Positions 44,559 to 55,884 of a DNA stretch of 64,000 nucleotides are shown piece after piece. Source of the DNA: Vesta saturnalis (Eukaryota > Arthropoda > Insecta > Coleoptera > Lampyridae); contig JARFJB010002469.1 in NCBI GenBank assembly GCA_036346205.1, positions 310,001-374,000 of the forward strand, given 5' to 3'. A program made the translations under genes and the position numbers. Positions within the stretch are counted from its first letter, which is position 1, and every line of letters begins with the position of its first letter. Below the pieces are notes generated by a model. It did not search any database, was not told the DNA's origin, and saw nothing but the letters and a program-made list of their open reading frames with translations.

Positions 44559-46871
44559 TTATAACATTATTTTTTCATATTCATTTAAATTTGTTCGAGA
44601 ATTCAATCCTAAAATTAGTTCACACTTGGATTTAATTTCAGAGTTGTTTTCTTTACCAATGGTGGTATTAAAATTACGAATGTCAAATTCATTTTGAAAC
44701 TGTGTTGCATTATAATCAATATTTTCATTACAGTTGATTTCAGTTGTAGTATTATAATACTGTTTGGTTGTACCCAATAATATTATTTATACATGTGCAT
44801 TTAAAATCATAAATGCATATCTTGCATGCAGAACAACGTAAATTACAATTGCAATTGCAAGATATTTTTGTAACCAAATATTTACGTTCACTTTTGGTAG
44901 AGAGAACAATCCACTGATCCACATTGTTGAAGGAATCAATTGATGAAATGTCAATACTCAAACTTTTCTGATGGCTCTCTCGAATTTGGATGATTTTAGA
45001 CGATAGTTTATTTTTGAAACTTTAATTAAGGCTTCATAACTTATGCCTCTGCTGAGATTTAGCAAAGCATGAATAGATTTATCTAGTCTTTTACATTGTT
45101 TACCATCTAAATATAAACATTTAATTTTTTATGTAGGGCCTCTAAATACATGTTTGTATTTATACCTAAATATTTTCTGTGGCAATAGGCCCATTTTTCA
45201 ACTCTCGTGAAATACACTTTACTAAAATATTGTGCAAAGTGAGTAGTGCCATGGTCACTCTGAAGATCATTTAATAATTTGTTAAGACCAGCATAGAATT
45301 TATCATTATCAATCTCCATCTGCAACATTTTTAAAGTTTTAAAAACTAGAGACCGTTTATCTTTAGCATTAGGGCCAGTTATTTTATGAAGATTATGAAA
45401 CCAATTTCTTTGAATATGCCAGGTACATAATAATTGGTTATTAGCTGGTCCATTATACACAACCACGCATTATAAAATGAGGGTACATCGTCTAACATAA
45501 AAACCTTTGTAGTTAATGGTACCTGCTCTATCTTTAATGCATTGAAAGTAAAATGAAAAAAGTCACTATCTGCTCTGTTTGAAAAACAAAAACATACAGG
45601 TATGCCGGCCCCAAAGTTATCTACAACTACTATTGTAAATAATTGAAGGTTATAGCTGTTTAACCCATGTGTCCCATCAATACAAATTTTGTTTTGGCCA
45701 TATGTAAGCAGTTGCTCTTTCTGAAACTCGTTCATTATTATTAAAACAAAATCATTATCATTAAATCCAACTGCTGGATTTCCTTGTTCTTTGTAATATA
45801 ATACAGTATTTTGGTCTGAACCTGCCATATTCTGCACCCATAGCTTTACGCTAATAGCATCATTATCGTGAAAGTTGGTAGAATATGAAATTCAGAAGTC
45901 CCGTTTAATATTATGCAGGTCTTTCTTTTCGATCAAATGTATTCTTTTAATACAATCTTCAGTAACAGCTGAACTCGATCCTGCAGTTCTTACATCATCA
46001 AGAATTATCTGCATTGAGACACCTACACTGAGTTTGCCTAAAAACTAATGATTTTTATTATAGCTTCATGAATCTATTTTAGCTCTAGATTTTTGTAAAT
46101 GTATATATGTATACATCTAAAAATCTTAATTATTCTCTAACTAGTCAGAATTATATGATTACTTGCTATTTCGGCTGTTTTGTTTATTTAAAAATCTTCT
46201 CCCAAGATTACATAAGTGTCCAATATGAAAAGAGTAGTAAGTCACCTCAATCTTTTTACCGACCGTAAGAATTATCATAGCTGGACAAGCACTGCCAGTT
46301 TTATTTGAACCACAGTTTTTAAACTCCTTTTGCGATTATTAGTATCAATACACCGAGGTGCCAATAACCTATGGCAAATAAAGTACGATCTTCCTTTTGA
46401 CTGCTTTAACTTTTTTACACCACAATCCTTCACCACAGTCACATTACCGTGATCTTCTATGTGTCTCTTCCATTTTCTAAACTCTAAAACAAAGTATGCA
46501 CTTAGTATTTTTTAAATTGTACATGTATTGTAAATAATAAACTTACCTTGCACATTTTGAAATTCGTAAGTGTTCTTCTGCGTAGCTTGAACATAAGAGT
46601 GATCATTCTGTAAATGTTCACGTAATGCTTTATAAGTACAAAACTTATTATTACAATGAATTATCGAACACTTTAGTCTTTGGCAATTGTATTTTTTATT
46701 ACTAATATGAAAACCTTGAATATGTTTTATTAAAATTGATTTATTTGTTAATTGTTCACCACAGTTATGACACTCATATTTGTTTCTAGAGATGTTGTGT
46801 TTTTCGCGCAAATGTCTATATAATGTCCTTAAATGCTGACAGGAACGGTCACAAAAATTGCACTTATTCAT
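44559..46871 (-). pseudogene. C2H2 / MULE / SWIM transposase gene
   Basis: Read right to left. 46871-46512: C2H2-type fingers (CNFCDRSCQHLRTLYRHLREKH and two more), then an intron. 46480-46190: a FAR1/GCM-like zinc region with FRKWKRHIEDHGN and SYFICHR...; a frame change follows. 46030-45840: DDVRTAGSSS...DLHNIKRDF then TGA. 45837-45379: MULE DDE core with ICIDGTHGLNSYNLQLFTIVVVD (first Asp) and VFMLDDVPSFYNAW (second acidic motif). 45466-45107 (shifted frame): LLCTWHIQRNW, with a distal conserved helix. 44961-44752: a SWIM zinc finger (C-x-C...C). Typical of insect MULE transposases with N-terminal fingers. Stops and frameshifts make it inactive. Confidence 0.82.
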
Positions 46872-46979
46872 CTTAACCTACTCTTAACCTACATCACTGT
46901 TAACACTGAAGTTATAACCTAAATACACACAACGATGACGTCATGGTTCCAAAAACTATTCCTACGGCGAGACACTCGT

Positions 46980-47105
46980 AAAATTATTAGTTTATGGTGT
47001 AAAATGAGTTATGTTATGTCAAGTTTATATTTAATAAAATATATATTATCTTAATCGAACTCTCTCCTTACATGCTAATCCATTAATGGCAATTTATATA
47101 TAACA
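46980..47105 (+). repeat. Second copy of the copia LTR segment
   Basis: Nearly identical to 29815-29939 (TAAAATTATTAG...GGCAATTTATATATAACA), with a few substitutions and a 2-base gap in a CT run. It has no target duplication I can see, no polypurine tract on its left and no primer site on its right, only GGTTAT. It may be a solo or truncated LTR, or the right LTR of the 29.8-kb copia after rearrangement. Confidence 0.75.
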
Positions 47106-47152
47106 GGTTATTTGTAATATTTGTTTTATTTACATCGCATTTGTTTGTTAAT

Positions 47153-48525
47153 ATGGAAGTGGAGGATGAAATGATACTGGAAGATGATGTTGATGCATTG
47201 GACATAATTGAGTTTGGATTTCATCATATTTACATCAGGCCTAATTATATTGAAGAGATGGATGATCTGTTAATATGGAAGTGGAGGATGAAATGATACT
47301 GGAAGATGATGTTGATGCATTGGACATAATTGAGTTTGGATTTCCACGTCATATTTACATCAGGCCTAATTATATTGAAGAGATGGATGATCTGAGCTTC
47401 TATCGTAGGTTTAGATTGACTAAACCAACAACGATCTCGCTATTGGAAATGATAGAAGTCAATTTGGAATTTGACAATGATTGGTAACGAAACAGCAATT
47501 TAGTCAACCTTTCATTCTGTTTAAATTTATAATTTTTCAAATTTTAATAACAATAGTGTGTCACCCATAAACCAACTGCTGTTCCATGCAAGTAGTGCAC
47601 ATCAATTGAATATTGGTGATTTAATGCATATGGACTAAAGCACTGTTTCTAGAATTGTGAAAAAGTGTCCGAAGTACTAGTTAGCCTGCACAACCAATTC
47701 ATAAAAATGCCAGCTAGTCTAGAAGAACTACTATCGGATCAAAATAAGTTTTATCGTGTAGCACGATTTACTCGTGTTATTGGGTGTATTGATGTCACTC
47801 ACATTAAAATTCGATCACCAGGTGAGAGTAATATTATGTATATAACATCAACTGTGAGAATACAATGTAATTATGAATTTTGAAAGTAATAAGGCAACAT
47901 GTACAGGTGGAGAAGATTATAGAAATCAAAAATCTCTATTGATGTTCAGTTGGTATGTAATAGCGAGCTGATGATAAAAAATATTGTGGCGAGATGGCCT
48001 GGGTCAGCCCATGACTACAATTTTTAATAACAGCCGTTTAAGAACTAGATTTGAGGCTGGTGAATTTGGGAATGGATTTATTCTTGGTGAGTATGAATAT
48101 GATATATGGGCTCATTTAAATTTCATATTTGTTTTAGGTGACAGTGGATATGCACTAAAATCATATTTATTGACTCCATTTGCCAACCCTCGTACACAAG
48201 CAGAGCAACTGTTTAATGAATCCCATGCCCTCACAGGAACTGCATAGAACGGACGAAGGGCGTATTAAAAAGAAGGTTTCCTGCATTGTGTTATGGACTG
48301 CGATGTAAAGTGGACACTGCTGTAACTGTTATTGTTGCCACAGCAGTTTTGCATAATATTGCTTTAACAATGCATGAAGACATCCCGCCACCTTCTTTAG
48401 GTATGAATGCAGAAGAACTGGATTACCTGATCCAGCAGGGACAACATCCTGCAATAAATGTACAGCAAAATTTTCACTATGATGTGCGAAATGACCTTGT
48501 ACATAACTACTTTTCACATTTGTAA
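47153..48525 (+). pseudogene. PIF/Harbinger transposase, third module
   Basis: N-terminal MEVEDEMILEDDVDALDIIEFGFPRHIYIRPNYIEEMDDLSFYRRFRLTKPT, present twice because of a 122-bp tandem duplication (47153, 47275). Later blocks: NQLLFHASSAHQLNIGDL near 47570 with a stop at 47636; FYRVARFTRVIGCIDVTHIKIRSPGESN (first Asp) at 47728-47826; RDGLGQPMTTIFNNSRL, a shifted W-P-G...H-D region at 47990; FVLGDSGYALKSYLLTPFANPRT (second Asp) at 48128; and TAVTVIVATAVLHNIAL near 48314. The Glu block lies around 48240 in a shifted frame. It converges on the Myb-like gene at 48816-49965. Confidence 0.85.
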
Positions 48526-48815
48526 AAAAATTGTGATTGCAGGAAAATAGTATTATGTATAAAAGTTATTCAAGTTGTAAAAATATAAACAAATTTCCAC
48601 AAATGTGATTTATTAATTTCTACTTCTGCCTTCAGTTATAATGTGTTTGTTACCATAAGATAGGTGGGAAAGTAAAGTAGTAATAGGCACAATTAATACA
48701 CCTACGCGCGGTATGCTCTTGCACATCTAGTATGTAGGTGTATTGTAATACTATATAGGTACATAATTATATAAATAATTTAATTGTCAACATTCTTTTG
48801 TTTTGACAGTAGCTC
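48526..48815. other. Spacer between convergent Harbinger genes
   Basis: About 290 bp of AT-rich 3' flanks, with AATAGTATTATGTATAAAAG-like sequence and no coding content. Confidence 0.4.
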
Positions 48816-49965
48816 ATTCTGAAGGAGTTGAATGTCTAAATTAAGTTTTTTGTAATTAATGCATTTGTAGCTTGTGCATGGGCAAGCTCAATATCGAGAA
48901 GTTGTAGTCTTTTATCCAGCAGCAGATCATATTTTTTTGCAATATCGGATGACGTCAATGATTTTACAATTGTTGTTGGTCTTCTTCGACTAATGCTTTT
49001 TACACCAAAAAATAGATCATTTAATTACAAAATTTGCAGTGGTTAATGTTTGGAGACCAACAACCTACCTTATCGTCGTTGCTTACATCTTTTTCTGTCA
49101 CTGATTCAGTAAACCCTAATGCAGGATTAATAGGAGTTTGGAACTGTTTTGGGGTATACTTATTCCAATCCTTTGAAGTACTAGGAATACCATTATCTGG
49201 TCTTTTCAATGTTATTTCCGAAGTATTGTGCCTTTCTTCTGGAGTCTCATTTTTCTTTAAAAAAAATGCATTCACTAACTACAACTTTAGCTTATGTTAA
49301 ACAATCTTAAAAACAATAATACATTACTTAATTATGCATGGTGTCATTCGCAGCATAATGCCTCACACAAAATTTATTTTACTAATAGCTGATTTGTATG
49401 CGCATGCACTCCATCTTACAAGGCAGATAGCGGTAGATAGAAAAAGATTGAAACTTACAGATAATTGTTCTCTCTTCTCGCCATCATCACTTTCATAAGC
49501 GTACTCGCATACTACATCTTGGTGTTGTTCATTGGTATTACTAGCAATAAGCGATTCATCAGCTTCATAGTCAAATGGATTATTGAGTTCTAACAGTATC
49601 TTCTTATTGAGGATCGATATTAATAGATCATAAGTGTCGTCTTTTTTAATTTTTGCGGGAGGACCCCCACCTGTTAGCATCATTTCTCTTCTCTCTTGAG
49701 CTATACTTTTTCGTAACTCTTTCTTGCGGTTTTCATGGCACTTCCTTAAACAGGTAGTATTTCTGTAAGTGCTACTAGTCGACGATGACGACGCATTACA
49801 CTCCTCTTCTACTCCCTGCCAAGCTTTGAGTTTTTCGGACGTTGACGCTCAATCAGTTTTTTTATCTTCCACGATTATCGCGTATTTATTACCAGTGATG
49901 TTCATTAAATGCATCTTTTCCGAACTGGAAAAGTTCGGTTCACGAACTTTTTTATCACTATTCAT
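48816..49965 (-). pseudogene. Myb/SANT-like (Myb_DNA-bind_5 type) Harbinger partner gene
   Basis: Start at 49965 (MNSDKKVREPNFSSSEKMHLMNI). The N-terminal domain has the F-(T/S)-x-x-E-K-x-x-L pattern, with KYAIIVEDKKTD, a TGA (where the family has a small residue), then LKAWQGVEEECNAS. RREMMLTGGGPPAKI at about 49690 is a hallmark of this family. Exon 1 ends at a GTAAGT near 49458. Exon 2 (49254-49070) holds NETPEERHN...ESVTEKDVSNDDK and ends at GTAGGT. Exon 3 (about 48990-48816) has RRRPTTIVKSLTSSDIAKKYDLLLDKRLQLLDIELA. One in-frame stop separates it from an intact gene. Confidence 0.78.
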
Positions 49966-50507
49966 GGTTAATAATAAAATAAAAAATAAGAAAACTAATT
50001 TATTAGAGCCGTTTTTCGGCGTTGACTGTATTCAATCGCGGTTTTGAACCGTGTTCGTGACTGACGTCAGTTATGTTCATCAACGCTAAAATGAGCATTT
50101 TTGAACCGGTGTGTGTTTTTTTTATTACGTAACGAACATAACCTAAAAATAGTGAATTCATAATCATTTATTTATTGGATTTTTACGTGATGTGAGTGCT
50201 GATAATAGTTGTATTTCTTTTACCAACTTGGTAAGCTCCGGTACAATCCGTAACAATACGGCAACTTAAACCATGTTTTATTTACACAAAATTAGCTGCG
50301 CTCTAACTCAACTGCTTCACCTTCCCCTTTCCTCTTAGACGCTAAAATTTTGTTGGTTCACTTGAGGCGTACATCCATTTGTATAAGGTTATGTTTACGT
50401 TGGTTTGTCATTCCATCCATTTATTATTTTTACTAAGTTCTCAGTATTAGTCATAGATGTTAAACAATTTTCATCAACATTTTTATATTTTTACTTAAAA
50501 GTGAAGA
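49966..50507. other. Terminal regions between the third and fourth Harbinger modules
   Basis: Non-coding. 50009-50110 contains GTTTTTCGGCGTTGA, TTTTGAACCG and TGACTGACGTCAG. A similar collection (CAAACCG, GTGACGTCAC) lies at 55468-55530 beyond the fifth module, so these look like ends of related elements. Confidence 0.4.
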
Positions 50508-51550
50508 ATGGAAGGCTTTGAGTTACAGTTACAAGAAGGTAAACAAGTGTTTACACTGAAAGTAAATGAAGAGGACTATGTAAGGGCACACAACGGTAAG
50601 CATTAATTCATATCCTTTTGAAATTTACAATTGTATTTATTTTCTAGACATGAAATTTGCACAAACGTTATTAGACCATGCACAAACGATGGACCGAGCA
50701 CAACTAATAATAAACTAACAAACGGAAAATCTGGAAAACTCCCAAGCAGAAAACTTCATAGAAGACAGTCTTGTAGAAGACAATACGGAAAATACTACAA
50801 ATGGTGATGAATGTACTTCTAAATGGGAATACAATGAAATATTAGCACTAATCCGTGCGATGGAGAATCACTTGGAAGAAATCAATCATGCTAATCCATG
50901 CAAACGAAAAAATGCTTGGAGTAGCATAAGTAACGAATTAGAAAGTTTTAAGTTTATGGTTAGTATATTAGAAGATTTATAAATTTCATTTATTATACTA
51001 CCTATCTTGTTATTTTACTGCAATGTGTATTTTTATATTACAGAAAACTACTGAAAGCTGTCGTTTGAAGTGGAAAAACTTGTTAGGTCATATAGTAACT
51101 GTAAAACCAATAATAACAAAACAGGAGAAGGCCAAGCAGATTTTGTTCTACGATGAAATGGACAGTTTACTAGGCCATAAGCCTAATTTCAGTTGCTCGC
51201 ATGCAATAAATGTTCTAACAACACAAGAATATAATATCGCATCTCCAACCAGTCATACGTCTACAGAAGCTGAAACAGAAGATGACACAAATAGCATTGG
51301 GGAGTACTCAGAAGTTGCAAATACTGAAATAACACAAACACCATCCACATCACTATCATGTACACTAACTGAAACAGCAAAGCCAGTTGTCATACAAACT
51401 CCAAAAGGAAGTTATTAGAGCAAAAATAATTGATAATGAAAACGACAGGTCAAAATGCGTTTATTAGAAAGAAAACTTGCACTAGATGAACGTAAGTATG
51501 ACCTATTAGAACGTTATTTAAAACTAAAAGAAAAAGAGTTGGAAAAGTAG
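50508..51550 (+). pseudogene. Myb/SANT-like (Myb_DNA-bind_4 type) Harbinger partner gene, fourth module
   Basis: Start at 50508 (MEGFELQLQEGKQVFTLKV). Exon 1 ends in AACG|GTAAGC near 50594. Exon 2 (about 50647-50957) reads DMKFAQTLLDHAQT, a TAA at about 50716, then the SANT-like domain SKWEYNEILALIRAMENHLEEI...NAWSSISNELESF. Exon 3 (51042-51418) completes it (SCRLKWKNLLGHIV..., YDEMDSLLGHKPN) and runs through a Ser/Thr-rich linker. After a frame change the coiled-coil tail MRLLERKLALDERKYDLLERYLKLKEKELEK ends at 51550. Convergent with the transposase ending at 51707. Confidence 0.75.
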
Positions 51551-51706
51551 TTAATTATTATTTCGTCTTTTCATATAACAATGTATATTAACCACACCTG
51601 CAGTTCTGAAATAAAAGTATTTGAATGTAAATATCTATTATAATTATTACATTTTACATCTACTAAACTCATATGAACAAAGATCTACTAATACTCCTAT
51701 ATATTA

Positions 51707-52725
51707 TTACTCAAACATGGCATCAAATATATGATCTCGTCTTCTAACATCTTCAGTCTCATCAGGAGCAATAGAATCCATATCCATATTCCAGTAAATA
51801 TTCTGGTTGGTTGCTGCCTTCCATGTTTATTGCAATATTGTGCAGCACAGTTGCAGCAACAACACATGCAGATATTAACTTTATATTATGTTCTCGAAGA
51901 ACTTCAGTCGCCTGAATCTGCCTTTAAGTAATCCAAATGCGTTTTCTACTACCATGCGTGTAGAGGAAATTTTAAAATTAAATTGCCTTTGATTCATGGT
52001 TAAACGTCCATTATCTTTAAATGGAGTAACCAACCATGGTAAATTAGGATAAGCTGAATCGCCAATTAAATAATAATTCTCTAAATATATTTCCTTATTC
52101 ATTATTTTTTCATATATCTTGGACTTTTTTAGTAATCGAGCATCATGAATAGATCCAGGTTCCCCACAGAATACGCAATGAATCGTTTCTCATGATCCAC
52201 TATACCTTGTAATAGAATCGAATGGTAACCTTTTCTATTACAGTATGATAATTGTCTAAAAGTTTCAGTGTTTGATAAATACCAGATACTTATATACACA
52301 ACTTCCTCTGGCGTAACATTTTCACGTCCTGCTTTATATGATGACATTACTTCCGCTTTGCGAATGTCCTCTACAAAACTCATACAATTAAGGCAATAAT
52401 GTACTTATGTATAATGTTGTACCTTACCAATTAAGAAATCCACAGTAGTCCGAGTTAAACGAAAGTGCCTAACAAATTCCTTGTCATTGTACTGTTTGAT
52501 GCCACCTAAATAATTTTCAATTCGTGTGGCATGATTTCGCTCTGATGATAATGAATCTACTGAGCTAGAACTTGAATTTGACAAATCATACAAGTCATCA
52601 TCATTTTCGAAGAATTCTTCCGACAAATCATCAACAAAATCTTGCTGTATAAAAAATATATGAGAATTAAGAGATTAATATATATTTTTACTTACTATAA
52701 GGGTTTTATCGGATTTACCAGCCAT
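51707..52725 (-). pseudogene. PIF/Harbinger transposase, fourth module, internally deleted
   Basis: Start at 52725 (MAGKSDKTLI), a short intron (GTAAGT...ATACAG), then DFVDDLSEEFFENDDD...YNDKEFVRHFRLTRTTVDFL. After a second intron 52383-52129 has SSYKAGRENVTPEEVVYISIWYLSNTETFRQLS. It then jumps straight to CNRKGYHSILLQGIVD, so the region with the first catalytic Asp (G-A-I-D) is deleted. A frame change precedes CGEPGSIHDARLL. 52102-51881 has YLIGDSAYPNLPWLVTPF (second Asp) and STRMVVENAFGLLKGRFRRL (Glu). The last frames end with ACVVAATVLHNIAI and DAMFE-stop at 51707. It cannot be catalytic. Confidence 0.85.
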
Positions 52726-52961
52726 CTATTTGATTTATTTAGACGTATTAGGTTAGGTGAAATTTGACGTTTTACTTACAGCTGTTCAATTGGATGTCAT
52801 GGATGATATTTTCAGTTTTTTTTAAGCCGTGTAGTTACTTTTAAGATCAGTTTAGTTGCAGATAAGTTCAGATAACTTAAATGTTAAATAAAATACAATT
52901 AATATTAGAATTTACTTATCGAATATGTTTCTTTGTCAATTTCAGGTCGCACCAGTTAAAA
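52726..52961. other. Short spacer between opposed Harbinger modules
   Basis: Contains the divergent 5' flanks of the fourth and fifth transposase genes. A TTTCAG acceptor at about 52940 precedes the start used for the fifth. Confidence 0.4.
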
Positions 52962-54179
52962 ATGGCTATTATAGCCATTTTAATGGATAGTTATGATGCA
53001 TACAACCAACAATTGTTACTTCGATGGTATCTGGAGGATAATGATAATTATAATAAAGTGCTGAACTTAATGCTGGCTGTAATACATACTAATGAACAGC
53101 ATAAACGGATTGAAAGCTATTGTGCAGAATGGATACCCTCTTACTTAGACAGTGATTTTTTTATGTTATATAGAATGACCAGAAAAACATTTTACACTTT
53201 ACTGGATAATATAAACTGTTGTGAAAAGAGATATGTAGGTGGAGAACAGCCAATACCTATGGAACAAGCACTCTTGATGACTATTTCATGGTTAGGAAGA
53301 AGCGAAGGTTTGGCAAGAATTGTAGAAATATTTAATGTAGCTGTATCAACTGTTTATAGTTGTACCGAAGGCATGCTACTACAAATACTGACTTTACATA
53401 AAAAAAGTTATTTGTAGAGAGATGTGGATTTCCAGGTTTGTCATTTAAAATTATTGGGTTTTACAAAATTAATGTTAAATGTATTATAGGGGTCATTGGA
53501 GCAATTGATGCATGTAATATTCAATTCAAAACTCCTATAGATCAGCAGGACAGCTATATTGATAAGAACAGAAATCATTCAATAAAACTACAAGGAATTG
53601 TCACAACAGACAAAATTTTTTCAAATATTATGGTTGGCTTTCCAGGTTCTGCACATGACAGTAGGGTAAATATTTGCAGTTATATGCAGCTATTAAAATA
53701 ATCACTACATATCCTTCAGGTTTTCAAAAATTCAGCAATATATCGGGCTGCTGAAGAAAGTAGAAATTTTAGAACATTGTTTCCTAGAAATGAGTATCAT
53801 TTAGTAGGTGATAAAGCTTACCCCTGCGAAATTGGATAATGACACCTTATAAGTAATGTTAAAAGGATTATTAATACTAGCATAAGTTCTATTTTTTTTT
53901 AATTATAGGGACTATGGAAATCTAACGGACAGACAATGCCGATACAATAATTTGCATAGTATAACCAGAATCGTTGTGGAGCATATATTCGGGTTGCTGA
54001 AATCCAGATGGCGAATATTAACGTTTATTAATGTAAATAGTGTAGAAAAGGCTGTTAAAATAGTAGTTGCATGCTGCATATTACATAATTTTTGCTTTAT
54101 CAATTTAGATTTTTGGAATGAATATGAACCAGTTGTGAATGATAATGTTGATCATATAAATGCAAGTGAGTGCCCATAG
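52962..54179 (+). pseudogene. PIF/Harbinger transposase, fifth module
   Basis: Start at 52962 (MAIIAILMDSYDAYNQQ). The N-terminal part has YLDSDFFMLYRMTRKTFYTLL, MEQALLMTISWLGRSEGLARIVEIFNVAVSTVYSC. A TAG at 53417 stops the frame just before ERCGFPG. Consensus introns then join GVIGAIDACNIQFKTP (first Asp), NRNHSIKLQGIVTTDK and VGFPGSAHDSR (53491-53666) to VFKNSAIYRAAEES...YHLVGDKAYPCE (second Asp, about 53721-53830) and, after a frame change, DRQCRYNNLHSITRIVVEHIFGLLKSRWRILTF (Glu, 53930-54030). The intron sites fit well, so this copy is only lightly damaged. Confidence 0.85.
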
Positions 54180-54397
54180 ATGCCGTTCATAAAAGGCACG
54201 AAATATGTAATATGCTGCAATAGTTGTACACATATTGATATCCTAATTTTTAGTTTTTGCAGAATATATTTCTGAAATTGTATGTACCTTTTCGATAATT
54301 TAACACATGTAACTTATTAAATGTATGACTCCAGCTAACTTTGGTATGACATATTTTTTATTAAACAGTGACAGTATTACAATAAAATGTTTGAATT

Positions 54398-55338
54398 TTA
54401 TTCACTCTCATCGCTGCTGTCTGCCTTCACCTTCCTTTTTGGTGCTTTCGGCACTCCCATTGTTGTAATCAAAGCCATTAATTGTTCATGACGCTGATTG
54501 TTTTGAGTCTCAAATAACTGCATCATAGCTTCAAATTCTGTTTTTCTGTTCATCTGGTTTTCTCGTTGCACTTTTAAGATTTCTTCTAATGCCGAAGCAC
54601 GAGAAGGTTTGGGTTGTACTGTTTTTTGTACTTTATCAAATCGAGTATCATGTCTTGATGCTGGTGTAGATATTGATGAACAACTAGATGCTTGCGATAC
54701 ACAACTAGGTGCTGGTGATGAACAACTCGGTGTTAGTGGTGAATCACTAGGCTCATCTAGAGAATCAAACATTACACTTGGGTTTGGTTTGTGTTTGTCA
54801 CCTAGAATGGCATCTAATTCCTCAAAATATTCAGGGTCTTTAATTTTGCCTTCACCAGTTCTTTTCCTTTGATCTTTTACTTTCAAATAAGGTCGTTGAA
54901 GGTTGGCAAATTTCTGGCGACATTTTTCCCGTCCTGCAATGCCGTCTCCTACAAAATACCCCATTTCATTCATTTTATTTGCAATTCTTGTCCAAATATC
55001 ATTTTTAGACGTTTTCTTATCACTAAATTCATCATCATATTGTTTTCTTAATGCTAACAACAGATTAGTTGCCTCACGATCTTCTTCAGTTATCTTTTTG
55101 GGATATTTCCATAACGTACTGGTATTACCACCTGTAATTTGGACTCCTGAAACTTGTTCTTTAATTGCGTTATAATAATTAAGAGCAAAATTTTCATCTA
55201 CAAATAAGACAGATCACTCAGTATTATGCAGGTACAGTAAGCAAAAGTTTGTGTTACCTTTCAGATTACCTGCTGTTTCTTCATCGACAGAAAGTAATAA
55301 GTCAAACAGGTTCACTTCCACCATATTTTGTTCCATGT
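54398..55338 (-). CDS. Myb/SANT-like (Myb_DNA-bind_4 type) Harbinger partner gene, apparently intact
   Basis: Two exons. Exon 1 starts at 55338 (MEQNMVEVNLFDLLLSVDEE) and ends at AAAG|GTAACAC near 55259. Exon 2 follows TTATTTGTAG (about 55201) and is open to the stop at 54398. It encodes DENFALNYYNAIKEQ, a SANT-like domain (LWKYPKKITEEDREATNLLLALRKQYDDEF, DIWTRIANKMNEMGY, CRQKFANLQRPYLKVKDQ), a Ser/Pro/Thr-rich linker with SC(S/V)S repeats, and a C-terminal coiled coil with a basic KAPKRKVK signal. No stop or frameshift. In active Harbinger elements this protein binds the ends and escorts the transposase to the nucleus. Convergent with the transposase ending at 54179. Confidence 0.8.
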
Positions 55339-55884
55339 TTTTAATGGTATAGGTACCAATTAATACAAAATTAAACACTAACGTTTCTTCGCTTAAAATT
55401 CGAATTGTACTGCTGCATAACCTGCAAACAAACCAGCATCACAATCAGCTAATCTCGAACCCTTATTCAAACCGGCCTCTAGAGGTTGGTTCAAACCGAG
55501 TCTTCGCGTGACGTCACCGTTTCGACGCAAAAATGGCATAGTTTGAACCAATATGGAACGGGTTGAAATAATTCATTCGCCAAAAACGGCTTGTGTTATA
55601 ATATTCACAGAACAATTAGAAACATAGGTTAGAAATGTCATGCCAAATGTAAACAAACAAATATTTGCCGGGGTTTTGGGGTGTTGCCAAGTCGATTTTC
55701 CGCTTAGCCAAGCTCCGCTTAACTTCAACGGTGCATTGTGCCAGATATAAAGCGAAGCTTAGTATTTTAGGCCAGCTTACAAAAGCTCGGCTTAAGTATT
55801 AAACGGTGCATATTGGCATTAGTTTTTAAAAGAAACTGATCATTTGTCAACTGTAAAAAATTCGAAACTTCTGAATCCAGAATT
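55339..55884. other. End of the fifth Harbinger module and a small repeat-rich stretch
   Basis: 55468-55570 resembles the 50.0-50.1 kb terminal region (AAACCG, GTGACGTCAC). 55684-55821 holds two related copies of AAGCTC(C/G)GCTTAA...AACGGTGCAT(T/A) and opposed TGCCAA/TTGGCA ends. No coding sequence. Confidence 0.4.
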
